64,000 bases of DNA from Streptomyces cellostaticus. Its GTDB lineage: Bacteria; Actinomycetota; Actinomycetes; Streptomycetales; Streptomycetaceae. Positions 44,603 through 52,905 of the stretch are shown one piece after another. Location: positions 124,001 to 188,000 of the forward strand of contig NZ_JALLIN010000005.1 in assembly GCF_023630175.1 (NCBI RefSeq), given 5' to 3'. The notes under the pieces are model-generated. The model made no database searches. It saw only the letters and a program-made list of their open reading frames with translations, and was not told the origin of the DNA. The position numbers and the translations under genes were made by a program. Each line of letters opens with the position of its first letter. Position 1 is the stretch's first letter.

Positions 44603-46045
44603 ATGACGGGATCCGGTGCGGAGGCGGCGGAGCGGGAGGTGCCCGGGCGGGAGGCGCAGCCGCCCCGGTTGCCGCGGGTGCGCGGCTTCGCCCAGTGGCC
44701 GCCGCAGGGTTCGCCCAAGAAGCAGGGCAAGGCGCTGCGCTCCGCCGTCCCACGTGACGCCCACCGCGTCCTCGACCTGGACGCCGGCCGCCCGGACGCG
44801 GTCACCGCGGTCGTGGAGTCCAACGCCGGCCGCATCCCCGAGCTGACGCCGATACGGGTGGGAAGGATGGCGGCCACCCCGTTCGCCTTCCTGCGCGGCT
44901 CCGCCGGTCTCATGGCGTACGACCTGGCCCGCACGCCGATGACCCGCATCGGCGCCCAGATATGCGGGGACGCGCACGCGGGGAACTTCGGCCTGTACGG
45001 GGACGCCCGCGGCAGCCTGGTCATCGACCTCAACGACTTCGACGAGACGGTGCACGGACCGTGGGAGTGGGACCTCAAGCGGCTCGCGGCCTCCCTGGTG
45101 CTGGCCGGACGGGAGGCGGGCGCCGACGAGGACGACTGCCGGGAGGCCGCCCAGGACGCGGTGGGCGCCTACCGGCGGACCATGCGGCTGCTGGCCAAGC
45201 TGTCCGTGCTGGACGCCTGGAACGCCATCGCGGACGAGGAACTGGTCTCCCACACGGACGCCCATGACCTGCTCGGCACGCTCGAGCGGGTCTCGGAGAA
45301 GGCACGGGCCAACACCAGCGGCCGGTTCGCGGCCAAGTCGACGGAGGAGACCGACGGCGGCGGACGACGCTTCGTCGACGCGCCGCCGGTGCTGCGCCGG
45401 GTCCCGGACGCGGAGGCGGCCGCGGTGGCGGCCGCCCTGGAGGCGTACGCGGCCACCCTCCCCGAGGACCGGCTGCCGCTGCTGGCCCGGCACGCGGTGC
45501 ACGACGTGGCCTTCCGCGTGGTCGGCACGGGCAGCGTGGGCACCCGCTCGTACGTGGTCCTGCTGCTGGACCACCGCGGGGAGCCGCTGGTGCTCCAGGT
45601 GAAGGAGGCGCGTCCGCCGGCGCTCGCCCCGCATCTGGCCGCGGCCGGTTTCCAGACGCCGGCGGTGGAGCACGAGGGGCGCCGGGTCGTTCTCGGCCAG
45701 AAGCGGATGCAAGTGGTCAGCGACATCCTGCTCGGCTGGACCACGGTCGGCGGGCGGCCCTTCCAGGTGCGCCAGTTCCGCAACCGCAAGGGCAGCGTGG
45801 ACCCGGCCGCGCTCGCCGCGGACCAGATCGACGACTACGGCCGCATGACCGGCGCCCTGCTGGCCCGCGCGCACGCCCACAGCGCCGACCCGCGCCTGAT
45901 CGCCGGCTACTGCGGCAAGAACGAGGAGCTGGACGAGGCGGTCGCCGCCTTCGCCGTCGCCTACGCCGACCGAACGGAGGCGGATCACGGGGAACTGGTC
46001 GCTGGGGTGCGGGCGGGGCGGATCGCGGCCGAGACGGGCGTGTGA
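44603..46045 (+). CDS. DUF2252 family protein
   Basis: A 480-residue protein of DUF2252, a kinase-fold (aminoglycoside-phosphotransferase-like) family of unknown substrate. Visible: MAATPFAFLRGSAGLMAYDL, RIGAQICGDAHAGNFGLYGD (catalytic-loop-like GDAHxxN) and LVIDLNDFDETVHGPWEWDL (DFDE metal site). ATG at 44603 with GGGGGAGG 9 bases upstream, preferred over GTG at 44579. Followed 13 bases on by a 158-residue ORF. Confidence 0.9.
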   Translation: MTGSGAEAAEREVPGREAQPPRLPRVRGFAQWPPQGSPKKQGKALRSAVPRDAHRVLDLDAGRPDAVTAVVESNAGRIPELTPIRVGRMAATPFAFLRGSAGLMAYDLARTPMTRIGAQICGDAHAGNFGLYGDARGSLVIDLNDFDETVHGPWEWDLKRLAASLVLAGREAGADEDDCREAAQDAVGAYRRTMRLLAKLSVLDAWNAIADEELVSHTDAHDLLGTLERVSEKARANTSGRFAAKSTEETDGGGRRFVDAPPVLRRVPDAEAAAVAAALEAYAATLPEDRLPLLARHAVHDVAFRVVGTGSVGTRSYVVLLLDHRGEPLVLQVKEARPPALAPHLAAAGFQTPAVEHEGRRVVLGQKRMQVVSDILLGWTTVGGRPFQVRQFRNRKGSVDPAALAADQIDDYGRMTGALLARAHAHSADPRLIAGYCGKNEELDEAVAAFAVAYADRTEADHGELVAGVRAGRIAAETGV

Positions 46046-46058
46046 CGGGGGTGGCGTG

Positions 46059-46535
46059 ATGAAGTACGTCGAGCTGAGCGATCGTGAGGGGGAGGGGGCG
46101 GGGTTCGCCGACCCCCGGCCCTACCTCGAGCGGCTGCCCGTCCTCGCGGCCGAACTGCCGCCGGGTGCCCGGGCGTTCGCGATCGACCCCGGGCACTACG
46201 ACTTCGGCGGCCGACGCTGTGTGCAGGACCTGCGGCCGTCGCGGGTGCGCCGCGGCGCGGGCGGGGACGTCGAGATCCGCTTCCGGCACGACTGCTTCAA
46301 GCACGACGAGGACCTCCTCGTCCGTTACAGCGGGGTCTCCCGCTTCCAGTCCGACGTCCTGGGCAGCTGCGACCCCGCCTCGCTCGGTGATGTGATCCTC
46401 GACGAGATCCTGCCGGGTCCGGGGGGCTGCACCCACGAGCTGGCCTGCCGGCCGGGCACGCTGGTGGTCGCCTGCCGTGACCTGGTGGCCGAGTGGATAC
46501 CGGCCGACTGCCCCGACGCGGTGCCGCGCGCCTGA
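46059..46535 (+). CDS. Hypothetical protein, 158 aa
   Basis: A soluble, acidic protein starting MKYVELSDREGEGAGFADPR, with AFAIDPGHYDFGGRRCVQDL, IRFRHDCFKHDEDLLVRYSG and four or five Cys. No signal peptide or TM. It lies 13 bases after the DUF2252 gene, so likely co-translated, and may be a partner. ATG at 46059, GGGGGTGG 4 bases upstream. No family recognised. Confidence 0.65.
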   Translation: MKYVELSDREGEGAGFADPRPYLERLPVLAAELPPGARAFAIDPGHYDFGGRRCVQDLRPSRVRRGAGGDVEIRFRHDCFKHDEDLLVRYSGVSRFQSDVLGSCDPASLGDVILDEILPGPGGCTHELACRPGTLVVACRDLVAEWIPADCPDAVPRA

Positions 46536-46584
46536 ACCGGGTCGTGCGCGGCACCGGGTTCCGGCCGTGGCCTACGCTGGTCGG

Positions 46585-47397
46585 GTGACGACCCCGGAAG
46601 CTGAGCAGTCCCAGGCGCCGCGGCCCGAGGAACGGCTGGAACAGGCCGTACGGGCAGCCGAGCAGGCGTTGATCGAGTACGAGATCGCCGTGGAGACGTT
46701 CCGCGTCGAGGTCGAGAACTTCTCGCGGCTGCACGAGCAGAAGCTCGGCCCGCTCTATCTGCGCATCGAGCACCTGGACGCGGAGATCGCCGAGGCGAAG
46801 GCCGCCCGTACCGGGGACCCGGAGGACATCCGCCGCGCCGAGGAGGCCCGGGCGCACGTGCTGCCGATCCCCGGAGTCGAGGAGCTGCTGCACGGCTGGA
46901 TGGACGGCCACGGCCTGTTCCCGGAGGCCTCCGCCATGCTCACCGACCAGGCGGTACGCCCGCCCGAGCGGGTGCGGCCCAGCGAGGAGGCCCGCAAGCT
47001 CTACCGCGAGCTGGCCCGCAAGGCCCACCCCGATCTCGCGCAGGCGGAGGACGAGCAGCAGCGGCGCGAGGAGTTCATCAGCCGCGTCAACGCCGCGTAC
47101 GCCCGCGGCGACGAGGCGCTGCTCAGGGAACTGGCCGAGGAGTGGGCGGCGGGCCCGGTGCCGCCCGAGCGCCGGCCGAGCCCCGCCGACGAGCTGTACG
47201 CCCGGCTGGAGTGGCTCTCCCAGCGCAAGGAGCTGCTCACGCTGGTCGCCCGCGAGCTCGAGGAGGGTGCCATCGCCGGCATGCTGCGGCTGGCCCCGGA
47301 CGACCCCGACGGTCTGCTCGACGAGATCGCCGGCCGGCTGCGCGCCGACATCGAGCAGCGGGAGACGGAACTGGCGGCCCTGCGGGCCCAGGACTGA
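46585..47397 (+). CDS. J-domain-like coiled-coil protein
   Basis: A 270-residue protein. Residues 20-80 form a coiled coil (AVRAAEQALIEYEIAVETFR; HLDAEIAEAKAARTGDPEDI). A J-like segment at 130-180 has EEARKLYRELARKAHPDLAQ with the HPD tripeptide needed to stimulate Hsp70. The C-terminus is again coiled coil. GTG start at 46585. A DnaK co-chaperone role is possible; the usual glycine- and zinc-rich regions are missing. Confidence 0.75.
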   Translation: MTTPEAEQSQAPRPEERLEQAVRAAEQALIEYEIAVETFRVEVENFSRLHEQKLGPLYLRIEHLDAEIAEAKAARTGDPEDIRRAEEARAHVLPIPGVEELLHGWMDGHGLFPEASAMLTDQAVRPPERVRPSEEARKLYRELARKAHPDLAQAEDEQQRREEFISRVNAAYARGDEALLRELAEEWAAGPVPPERRPSPADELYARLEWLSQRKELLTLVARELEEGAIAGMLRLAPDDPDGLLDEIAGRLRADIEQRETELAALRAQD

Positions 47398-47427
47398 CCC
47401 GGCCGTCCTTCCGGTAGCGTCGGGGAC

Positions 47428-47775
47428 ATGAGTTTTGGAGCTGGGGTGCCCACCGTCGGGGTCACCGACCTCAACGACGACGACTTCCTGCTGGACGTCC
47501 GCGAGGACGAGGAGTGGCAGGCCGGTCACGCCGGCGGCGCGCTGCACATCCCCATGAGCGATTTCGTGGCCCGGTACGGCGAGCTGACCGAGGCCGCCCC
47601 GAGGGACGGCCGGGTCCATGTGATCTGCCGGTCCGGGGGGCGTTCGGCGCAGGTCACGATGTATCTGATCCAGCAGGGCGTCGACGCGGTGAACGTCGAC
47701 GGCGGTATGCAGGTCTGGCAGGCCGCGGGCCGTCCCGTGATCACCGCCGGCGGGACGCCGGGCGCCGTGGTCTGA
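47428..47775 (+). CDS. Rhodanese-like sulfurtransferase
   Basis: A 115-residue single rhodanese domain. FLLDVREDEEWQAGHAGGAL is the CH2A motif; the active-site loop is VICRSGGRSAQV with catalytic Cys. It transfers sulfane sulfur or acts in redox signalling. ATG at 47428. Follows the J-like gene by 30 bases. Confidence 0.93.
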   Translation: MSFGAGVPTVGVTDLNDDDFLLDVREDEEWQAGHAGGALHIPMSDFVARYGELTEAAPRDGRVHVICRSGGRSAQVTMYLIQQGVDAVNVDGGMQVWQAAGRPVITAGGTPGAVV

Positions 47776-47786
47776 TCCGCGACGTC

Positions 47787-47828
47787 CGGTTCGAGGCGTC
47801 CGGTTCGAGTCGGCCGGTTCGAGTCGGC
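47787..47828. repeat. Three tandem 14-mers (CGGTTCGAGTCGGC)
   Basis: Exact copies at 47801-47814 and 47815-47828, a diverged copy (CGGTTCGAGGCGTC) at 47787-47800. Intergenic, no known role. Confidence 0.8.
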
Positions 47829-48044
47829 CCGGACCCGGCCGGCTGGACCGACCTCCGGACCGACGTCCGTCCGGGTGGCCGGCGTGGCGATGGCCACGGC
47901 CTTCGGAGGTTCCCCGGGGCTGTGTCCGGTGGGCGCGGCTGAGTACCGTTCCGTGCGGGCGCCGCGCGGTGGTGCCCGTGCACCATGCGGCGCCTGTGGC
48001 GGGTGGCCGTACGACGTCGGCGGAAAATCGGGGATCGGGGCGGA

Positions 48045-48944
48045 ATGGACGCGTACGACGAGGACTCGCGCTACCGGCGGGGGCCGGACGGGTCGACGGG
48101 GGCGCGTCTCCCGGAGAGCGGCACGGACAAGCACCGGCGGCCGGGAGCCGAGGAGGGAAGCGGCCCGCCTCTCGGCGCGGTCGCGGTCGCGGACGCGTCC
48201 TCGGCCGTGGCCGCCCGCGCGGCCGGGCAGCCCTCCGTGGACCCGGACCGCGCCGTCGGCGGCGCCGGGCCGGTCGATGCCCCGCCCGCCCCGCCCCGTA
48301 CCGGCGTCGCCGCCCTCTCCCTCCGCTACCAGGTCGGCGCCGCGGTGGCGCTCGCGGCCGTCGCCGTAGCCGCCTGTGTGCACCTGGCGATGGTGTTCCT
48401 GAGCGTCGCGCCCGCGAACACGGTGACCAAGCAGCACGGCAAGGCGATCGAGGAGTGGGTGTACCCGGAGTTCGAGCAGAACTGGAAGCTGTTCGCACCG
48501 AACCCGTTGCAGCAGAACATAGCCGTGCAGGTCCGCGCCGAGGTGCGCACGGAGGACGGTGATCTGCGCACCACCGGCTGGACGGACCTGTCCGCCCGCG
48601 ACGGCGCCGCGATCGACGGCAACCTGCTGCCGAGCCACACCCAGCAGAACGAGCTTCGCCGGGCCTGGGACTTCCTCGCCGCCACGCACGGCACCGACAA
48701 CCGGCCCGTGGGCCTGCGCGGCGCGCTGTCCGAGACGTACATGCGCCGGATCGTGACGATGCGCCTGTACCGGGAGGACGCGATCGGCCGCCGGGGAGTC
48801 GTCCAGCGCGTGCAGGTCCGCTCCCGGACCACCAATGTGCAGCCGCCCGTGTGGAGCCGTGAACGGTTCTCGGGCAAGCCCGTCTACCGCGTGCTGCCCT
48901 GGTGGACGGTGACCGCCGACGAGGCCGCGGGAGGTGTGGCGTGA
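48045..48944 (+). CDS. DUF5819 membrane protein
   Basis: A 299-residue protein: ~90-residue disordered head, one TM (VGAAVALAAVAVAACVHLAM), then an extracytoplasmic region (VYPEFEQNWKLFAPNPLQQN, typical of DUF5819). ATG at 48045. Its stop overlaps the GTG of the HTTM gene (GTGA), so the two act together. Confidence 0.85.
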   Translation: MDAYDEDSRYRRGPDGSTGARLPESGTDKHRRPGAEEGSGPPLGAVAVADASSAVAARAAGQPSVDPDRAVGGAGPVDAPPAPPRTGVAALSLRYQVGAAVALAAVAVAACVHLAMVFLSVAPANTVTKQHGKAIEEWVYPEFEQNWKLFAPNPLQQNIAVQVRAEVRTEDGDLRTTGWTDLSARDGAAIDGNLLPSHTQQNELRRAWDFLAATHGTDNRPVGLRGALSETYMRRIVTMRLYREDAIGRRGVVQRVQVRSRTTNVQPPVWSRERFSGKPVYRVLPWWTVTADEAAGGVA

Positions 48945-50188
48945 ACGGTCTGTCCCTGACGCTCTCGCGGGGCATCGCCCGTGTCACCGAGTCGCCCCTC
49001 GGCCGGTACCAGAGCGCGGTGATCCGCATCGGCTTCTCCGGTACCTGGCTGCTGTTCCTGCTGCGCGAGTTCCCGCACCGCCGGGAGATGTACGGGCCCG
49101 ACGGCCCCTGGGGCTGGGACCTCGCCCGGCAGCTCACCGACGACAACCACGCCTTCACGGCCCTGATGTGGTCCGGCACGGCGGCCTGGTTCGAGATCTT
49201 CTACGTGCTGGCGATCCTCGCCACGGCCGCGCTGCTGCTCGGCTGGCGCACCCGGACCGCGTCCGTGCTGTTCATGGTGGGTGTGCTGTCGCTGCAGAAC
49301 CGCAGCGTCTTCATGGGCGACGGCGGCGACAACGTCCTGCACCTGATGTCCTTCTACCTGGTGTTCACCCGCTGCGGCCGGGTGTGGTCGCTCGACGCCC
49401 GGCGGGCGGACCGCGAGGCGTCGGCACGCGCGCGCGGGGAGCGGGTCCGCCCCGACCGGCTGGGGCCGGTGCTGTGGGCGGTGCTGGGGCTGGTGCTCGT
49501 CTGGGTGACACTGACGGGCCGGCTGTTCGACAACGGCCGGCTGCTGCCCGCGCTGCTGTGGACGGTCTGGGCCGTGCTCGGCCTGTGGGCGCTGGTGTGC
49601 CGCCGGGCGAGGTCCCCGGAACCGCGGATCCTGCTGGACGTGATCGCCAACGTCCTGCACAACGCCGCCCTGTTCGTGATCATGGCAGAGGCCTGCCTGA
49701 TCTACGCCACGGCCGGCTGGTACAAGATCCAGGGCTCGCGCTGGCAGGACGGCACCGCCGTCTACTACCCGCTCCACCTGGACTACTTCTCGCCCTGGCC
49801 GGCCCTCGCCGACCTGATGTCGTCCAGCGGCACCATCATGATGGTGGTGACCTACGGCACGGTCATGGTGCAGGTCGCCTTCCCGTTCACGCTGTTCAAC
49901 CGGCGGGTGAAGAACGTCCTGCTGGTGCTGATGATGCTCGAACACGCGGTGATCGCGGTCGTCCTCGGGCTGCCGTTCTTCTCGCTGGCCATGATCACGG
50001 CCGACGCCGTCTTCCTGCCGACGTCCGTCCTGCTGCTGCTCGGCGGGTGGGCGGCACGCGCGCGTGAGCGGCTGGTGCGGCGCGGCCGGCACGAGGACCC
50101 GGTGCTGCCTGCGCCGCGCGCCCCCGGGGAGAGCGCCCCGGGCGCGGCCCGGGAGCGGGCGCCGGGCCACGTAGGGTTCAACGCATGA
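48941..50188 (+). CDS. HTTM-domain membrane protein (vitamin K-dependent carboxylase-like)
   Basis: A 415-residue polytopic protein with about eight TMs. FLLREFPHRREMYGPDGPWG and ATAGWYKIQGSRWQDGTAVY fit HTTM family topology, related to the TM part of gamma-glutamyl carboxylase, though carboxylation in bacteria is unproven. The DUF5819-HTTM pair is a standard cassette; export or modification has been guessed. GTG at 48941 overlaps the previous stop. Confidence 0.88.
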   Translation: MNGLSLTLSRGIARVTESPLGRYQSAVIRIGFSGTWLLFLLREFPHRREMYGPDGPWGWDLARQLTDDNHAFTALMWSGTAAWFEIFYVLAILATAALLLGWRTRTASVLFMVGVLSLQNRSVFMGDGGDNVLHLMSFYLVFTRCGRVWSLDARRADREASARARGERVRPDRLGPVLWAVLGLVLVWVTLTGRLFDNGRLLPALLWTVWAVLGLWALVCRRARSPEPRILLDVIANVLHNAALFVIMAEACLIYATAGWYKIQGSRWQDGTAVYYPLHLDYFSPWPALADLMSSSGTIMMVVTYGTVMVQVAFPFTLFNRRVKNVLLVLMMLEHAVIAVVLGLPFFSLAMITADAVFLPTSVLLLLGGWAARARERLVRRGRHEDPVLPAPRAPGESAPGAARERAPGHVGFNA

Positions 50189-50955
50189 CCGATCCCCTGG
50201 CCCGCTGGCGGGCCGGCGCCGGTACCGCCGTGCTGCTGGACGGCTTCCACGCCCTCAAGCACGCGCTGCGCTTCGGCGCCCAGGTCCCGGTGGCGGTCAC
50301 CACCGACCGCGGGGCGGCGCTCGCCCTCGCCGAGGAACTGGCCGCGGACGTCAGGGACACCCTGGACGAGCTGCTGACCGAGGTGTCCGCCGCGGCGTAC
50401 GCCTCGCTCGTGCCGCGGCCCCATCCGACCGGAGTGGCGGCGCTGGCCGCGCGGCCGTCCCGGGCGGCCGGTCTGCGCTCGCTCGCCCGTACCCCGCGCC
50501 CGGCGCCCGTCGTGGTCCTCGACGACCCGCGGAACCTGGGCAACGCCGGCGCGGTGATCCGGCTGGCCGCCGGCTTCGGGGTGACCGGGGTGGTCACCAC
50601 GGGCACGCTCGACCCCTGGCACCCCACCGTGGTGCGCGGCGGTGCGGGACTGCACTTCGCCACGACCGTGGAGCGGCTCGGGGCCGACGAGCTGCCCGCC
50701 GGACCGCTGTTCGCCCTCGACCCGGAGGGCGAGGACATCCGTGGGGTCGCGCTGCCCGACGACGCCGTGCTGGCCTTCGGCTCGGAGCGCAGCGGCCTGT
50801 CGCCCGAGGTGCGCGGGCGCGCCGACCGTCTGCTGGCACTGCCGATGCGCCCCCAGGTCTCCAGCTACAACCTGGCCACCAGCGTGGCCATGACGCTGTA
50901 CCACTGGAGTGCCACCGGGGGCGCGGCGACGGCGCCCCCGGCGATCAGTTCCTAG
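50185..50955 (+). CDS. SpoU/TrmH-family RNA 2'-O-methyltransferase
   Basis: A 256-residue SPOUT methyltransferase. Motif 1 DDPRNLGNAGAVIRLAAGFG, motif 2 AFGSERSGLS, motif 3 LPMRPQVSSYNLATSVAMTL form the knotted S-adenosylmethionine site. The N-terminal ~90 residues are a substrate-binding extension. ATG at 50185 overlaps the HTTM stop. RNA target unknown. Confidence 0.93.
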   Translation: MTDPLARWRAGAGTAVLLDGFHALKHALRFGAQVPVAVTTDRGAALALAEELAADVRDTLDELLTEVSAAAYASLVPRPHPTGVAALAARPSRAAGLRSLARTPRPAPVVVLDDPRNLGNAGAVIRLAAGFGVTGVVTTGTLDPWHPTVVRGGAGLHFATTVERLGADELPAGPLFALDPEGEDIRGVALPDDAVLAFGSERSGLSPEVRGRADRLLALPMRPQVSSYNLATSVAMTLYHWSATGGAATAPPAISS

Positions 50956-51035
50956 TGCCGCGTCGGCCGGGGTTCGCCCCGTCGCGACGCCCGGCGGGCA
51001 CTCCCGCCGCCCGTCGCCGAGGCCTCCCGCTTCGA

Positions 51036-52745
51036 TCAGGAGTCGCGGCGGACCTCCACGACCCGGAAGCGGTTGGCCACGAACGCGCCGTCGGTGAGGG
51101 CCGCGTTCGCCGCCGGGTTGCCGCCCGAGCCGTGGAAGTCGGAGAAGGCGGCCGTCTGGTTCACGTACACCCCGCCGGTCAGGTTGAGCGAGAGCTGGGC
51201 GGCCTCCTCCAGGCAGACCTCCTCGACGGCCCGCTCGGCCTCCGGGTCCGTGGTGTACGCGCCGACCGTCATCGCGCCCTTCTCGCGGACCGTGCGGCGC
51301 AGCAGCTCCACCGCGTCGGCCACCGAGTCGACCGCGACGGCGAAGGAGACGGGGCCGAAGCACTCGCTCATGTAGGCGGCCTCGTCGTCCGCCGCCCCTT
51401 CCCAGAACTTCCGCGCGCCGTCCATCTTGACGATCACCGGCGTGCGGACCACCGCGCCCGGGAATTCCGGGTTGGTGATCTCCCGTGAGGCCAGGGCGAC
51501 CTCGCCGAGGCCGGCGGCCGCCTCCAGGCGGGCCTTCACGTCCGGGTTGACGATCGCGCCCAGCAGGGCGTTCGCGCGCGCGTCGTCGCCGAGCAGGCCG
51601 TCCACGGCGCGGGCGAGGTCGGCGGTCACCTCGTCGAAGGTCTTGTGGCCCTCGTCGGTGCGGACGCCGTCGCGCGGGATCAGCAGGTTCTGCGGGGTCG
51701 TGCACATCTGGCCGCTGTACAGGGACAGCGAGAAGGCCAGGTTGGACAGCATCCCCTTGTAGTCGTCGGTGGACTCCACGACGACCGTGTTGACGCCTGC
51801 CTTCTCCGTGTAGACCTGCGCCTGGCGGGCGTTGGCCTCCAGCCAGTCACCGAAGGACGTCGACCCGGTGTAGTCGATGATGCGGATCTCGGGGCGGGTG
51901 GCGAGGGTCTTGGCGATGCCCTCACCGGGGCGCTCGGCGGCCAGCGCCACGAGGTTCGGGTCGAAACCGGCCTCGGTGAGCACCTCCCGCGCGACGCGCA
52001 CGGTCAGCGCGAGCGGCAGCACCGCCCGGGGGTGGGGCTTGACCAGGACCGCGTTGCCGGTCGCCAGCGACGCGAACAGGCCCGGATAGCCGTTCCAGGT
52101 CGGGAAGGTGTTGCAGCCGATGACCAGGCCGATGCCGCGCGGGACCGGGGTGAACCGCTTGGTCAGCGCCAGCGGGTCGCGCTTGCCCTGCGGCTTGGTC
52201 CACTCGGCGGTGTCGGGGGTGCGGACCTGCTCCACGTACGCGTACGCCACCGCTTCCAGGCCGCGGTCCTGAGCGTGCGGGCCGCCCGCCTGGAGCGCCA
52301 TCATGAAGGCCTGCCCGCTGGTGTGCATGACCGCGTGCGCGAACTCGTGCGTCCGGTCGCTGATCCGCTTGAGGATCTCCAGGCAGACCACCGCGCGCGT
52401 CTCCGCGCCCGCGTCCCGCCAGGCCCGCTGTCCGGCCTTCATCGCGGGCAGCAGCACGTCGAGGTCCGCGTGCGGATAGGTCACGCCGAGCTCGACGCCG
52501 TAGGGGGAGACCTCGCCGCCGACCCAGTCGTCCGTGCCGGGCTGGCCGAGGTCGACACGGGTGCCGAGGACGGCGTCGAAGGCGGCCTTGCCCGCCGCCG
52601 CGTCCAGGCTGCCCCGCTCCCCGTACGCCTTGGGGTGCTCGGGATGCGGGGACCAGTACGCGCGCGTGCGGATCGCTTCCAGGGCCTGGTCGAGCGTGGG
52701 CCGGTGCCTGGCGATCAGGTCGTGCGCGGTCAGTTCGGCGGCCAT
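51036..52745 (-). CDS. paaN: PaaN-type aldehyde dehydrogenase (phenylacetate catabolism)
   Basis: A 569-residue aldehyde-dehydrogenase-fold protein annotated PaaN; it oxidises an aldehyde intermediate in phenylacetyl-CoA or related acyl-CoA breakdown. Visible: RGIGLVIGCNTFPTWNGYPG, IIDYTGSTSFGDWLEANARQ, YSGQMCTTPQNLLIPRDGVR (catalytic Cys in QMCTTP), DFHGSGGNPAANAAL. ATG at 52745. Divergent from paaH across an operator, but no other paa gene here. Confidence 0.92.
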   Translation of the reverse strand: MAAELTAHDLIARHRPTLDQALEAIRTRAYWSPHPEHPKAYGERGSLDAAAGKAAFDAVLGTRVDLGQPGTDDWVGGEVSPYGVELGVTYPHADLDVLLPAMKAGQRAWRDAGAETRAVVCLEILKRISDRTHEFAHAVMHTSGQAFMMALQAGGPHAQDRGLEAVAYAYVEQVRTPDTAEWTKPQGKRDPLALTKRFTPVPRGIGLVIGCNTFPTWNGYPGLFASLATGNAVLVKPHPRAVLPLALTVRVAREVLTEAGFDPNLVALAAERPGEGIAKTLATRPEIRIIDYTGSTSFGDWLEANARQAQVYTEKAGVNTVVVESTDDYKGMLSNLAFSLSLYSGQMCTTPQNLLIPRDGVRTDEGHKTFDEVTADLARAVDGLLGDDARANALLGAIVNPDVKARLEAAAGLGEVALASREITNPEFPGAVVRTPVIVKMDGARKFWEGAADDEAAYMSECFGPVSFAVAVDSVADAVELLRRTVREKGAMTVGAYTTDPEAERAVEEVCLEEAAQLSLNLTGGVYVNQTAAFSDFHGSGGNPAANAALTDGAFVANRFRVVEVRRDS

Positions 52746-52835
52746 GCGGGACCAACTCCTCGTCTCAGGAACTCTTCCTCGAGTTCATGACCTGCGCGGA
52801 AACAGAGGCAGGAACGGACGGACAGGGCTAGAGTA

Positions 52836-52849
52836 ACCGAACGATCGGT
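52836..52849. promoter_or_regulatory. paaR: TetR-type operator between paaN and paaH
   Basis: ACCGAACGATCGGT with inverted arms ACCGA and TCGGT. It fits the ACCGNNCGNNCGGT core reported for PaaR-type TetR regulators. Lies between divergent starts, 57 bases before paaH. A near copy occurs upstream of bkdA (55651-55664). Confidence 0.75.
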
Positions 52850-52905
52850 CGGGACAAGGGGGCCTGCCGCATCTGTGGACAACCCCGTGCGGGAGGATCG
52901 CGCAC

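Noticed and set aside
41864..45988. A 1374-residue minus-strand frame
   Set aside because: The N-terminal 720 residues are antisense to DUF2252; only the part from the ATG at 43816 is protein-like.
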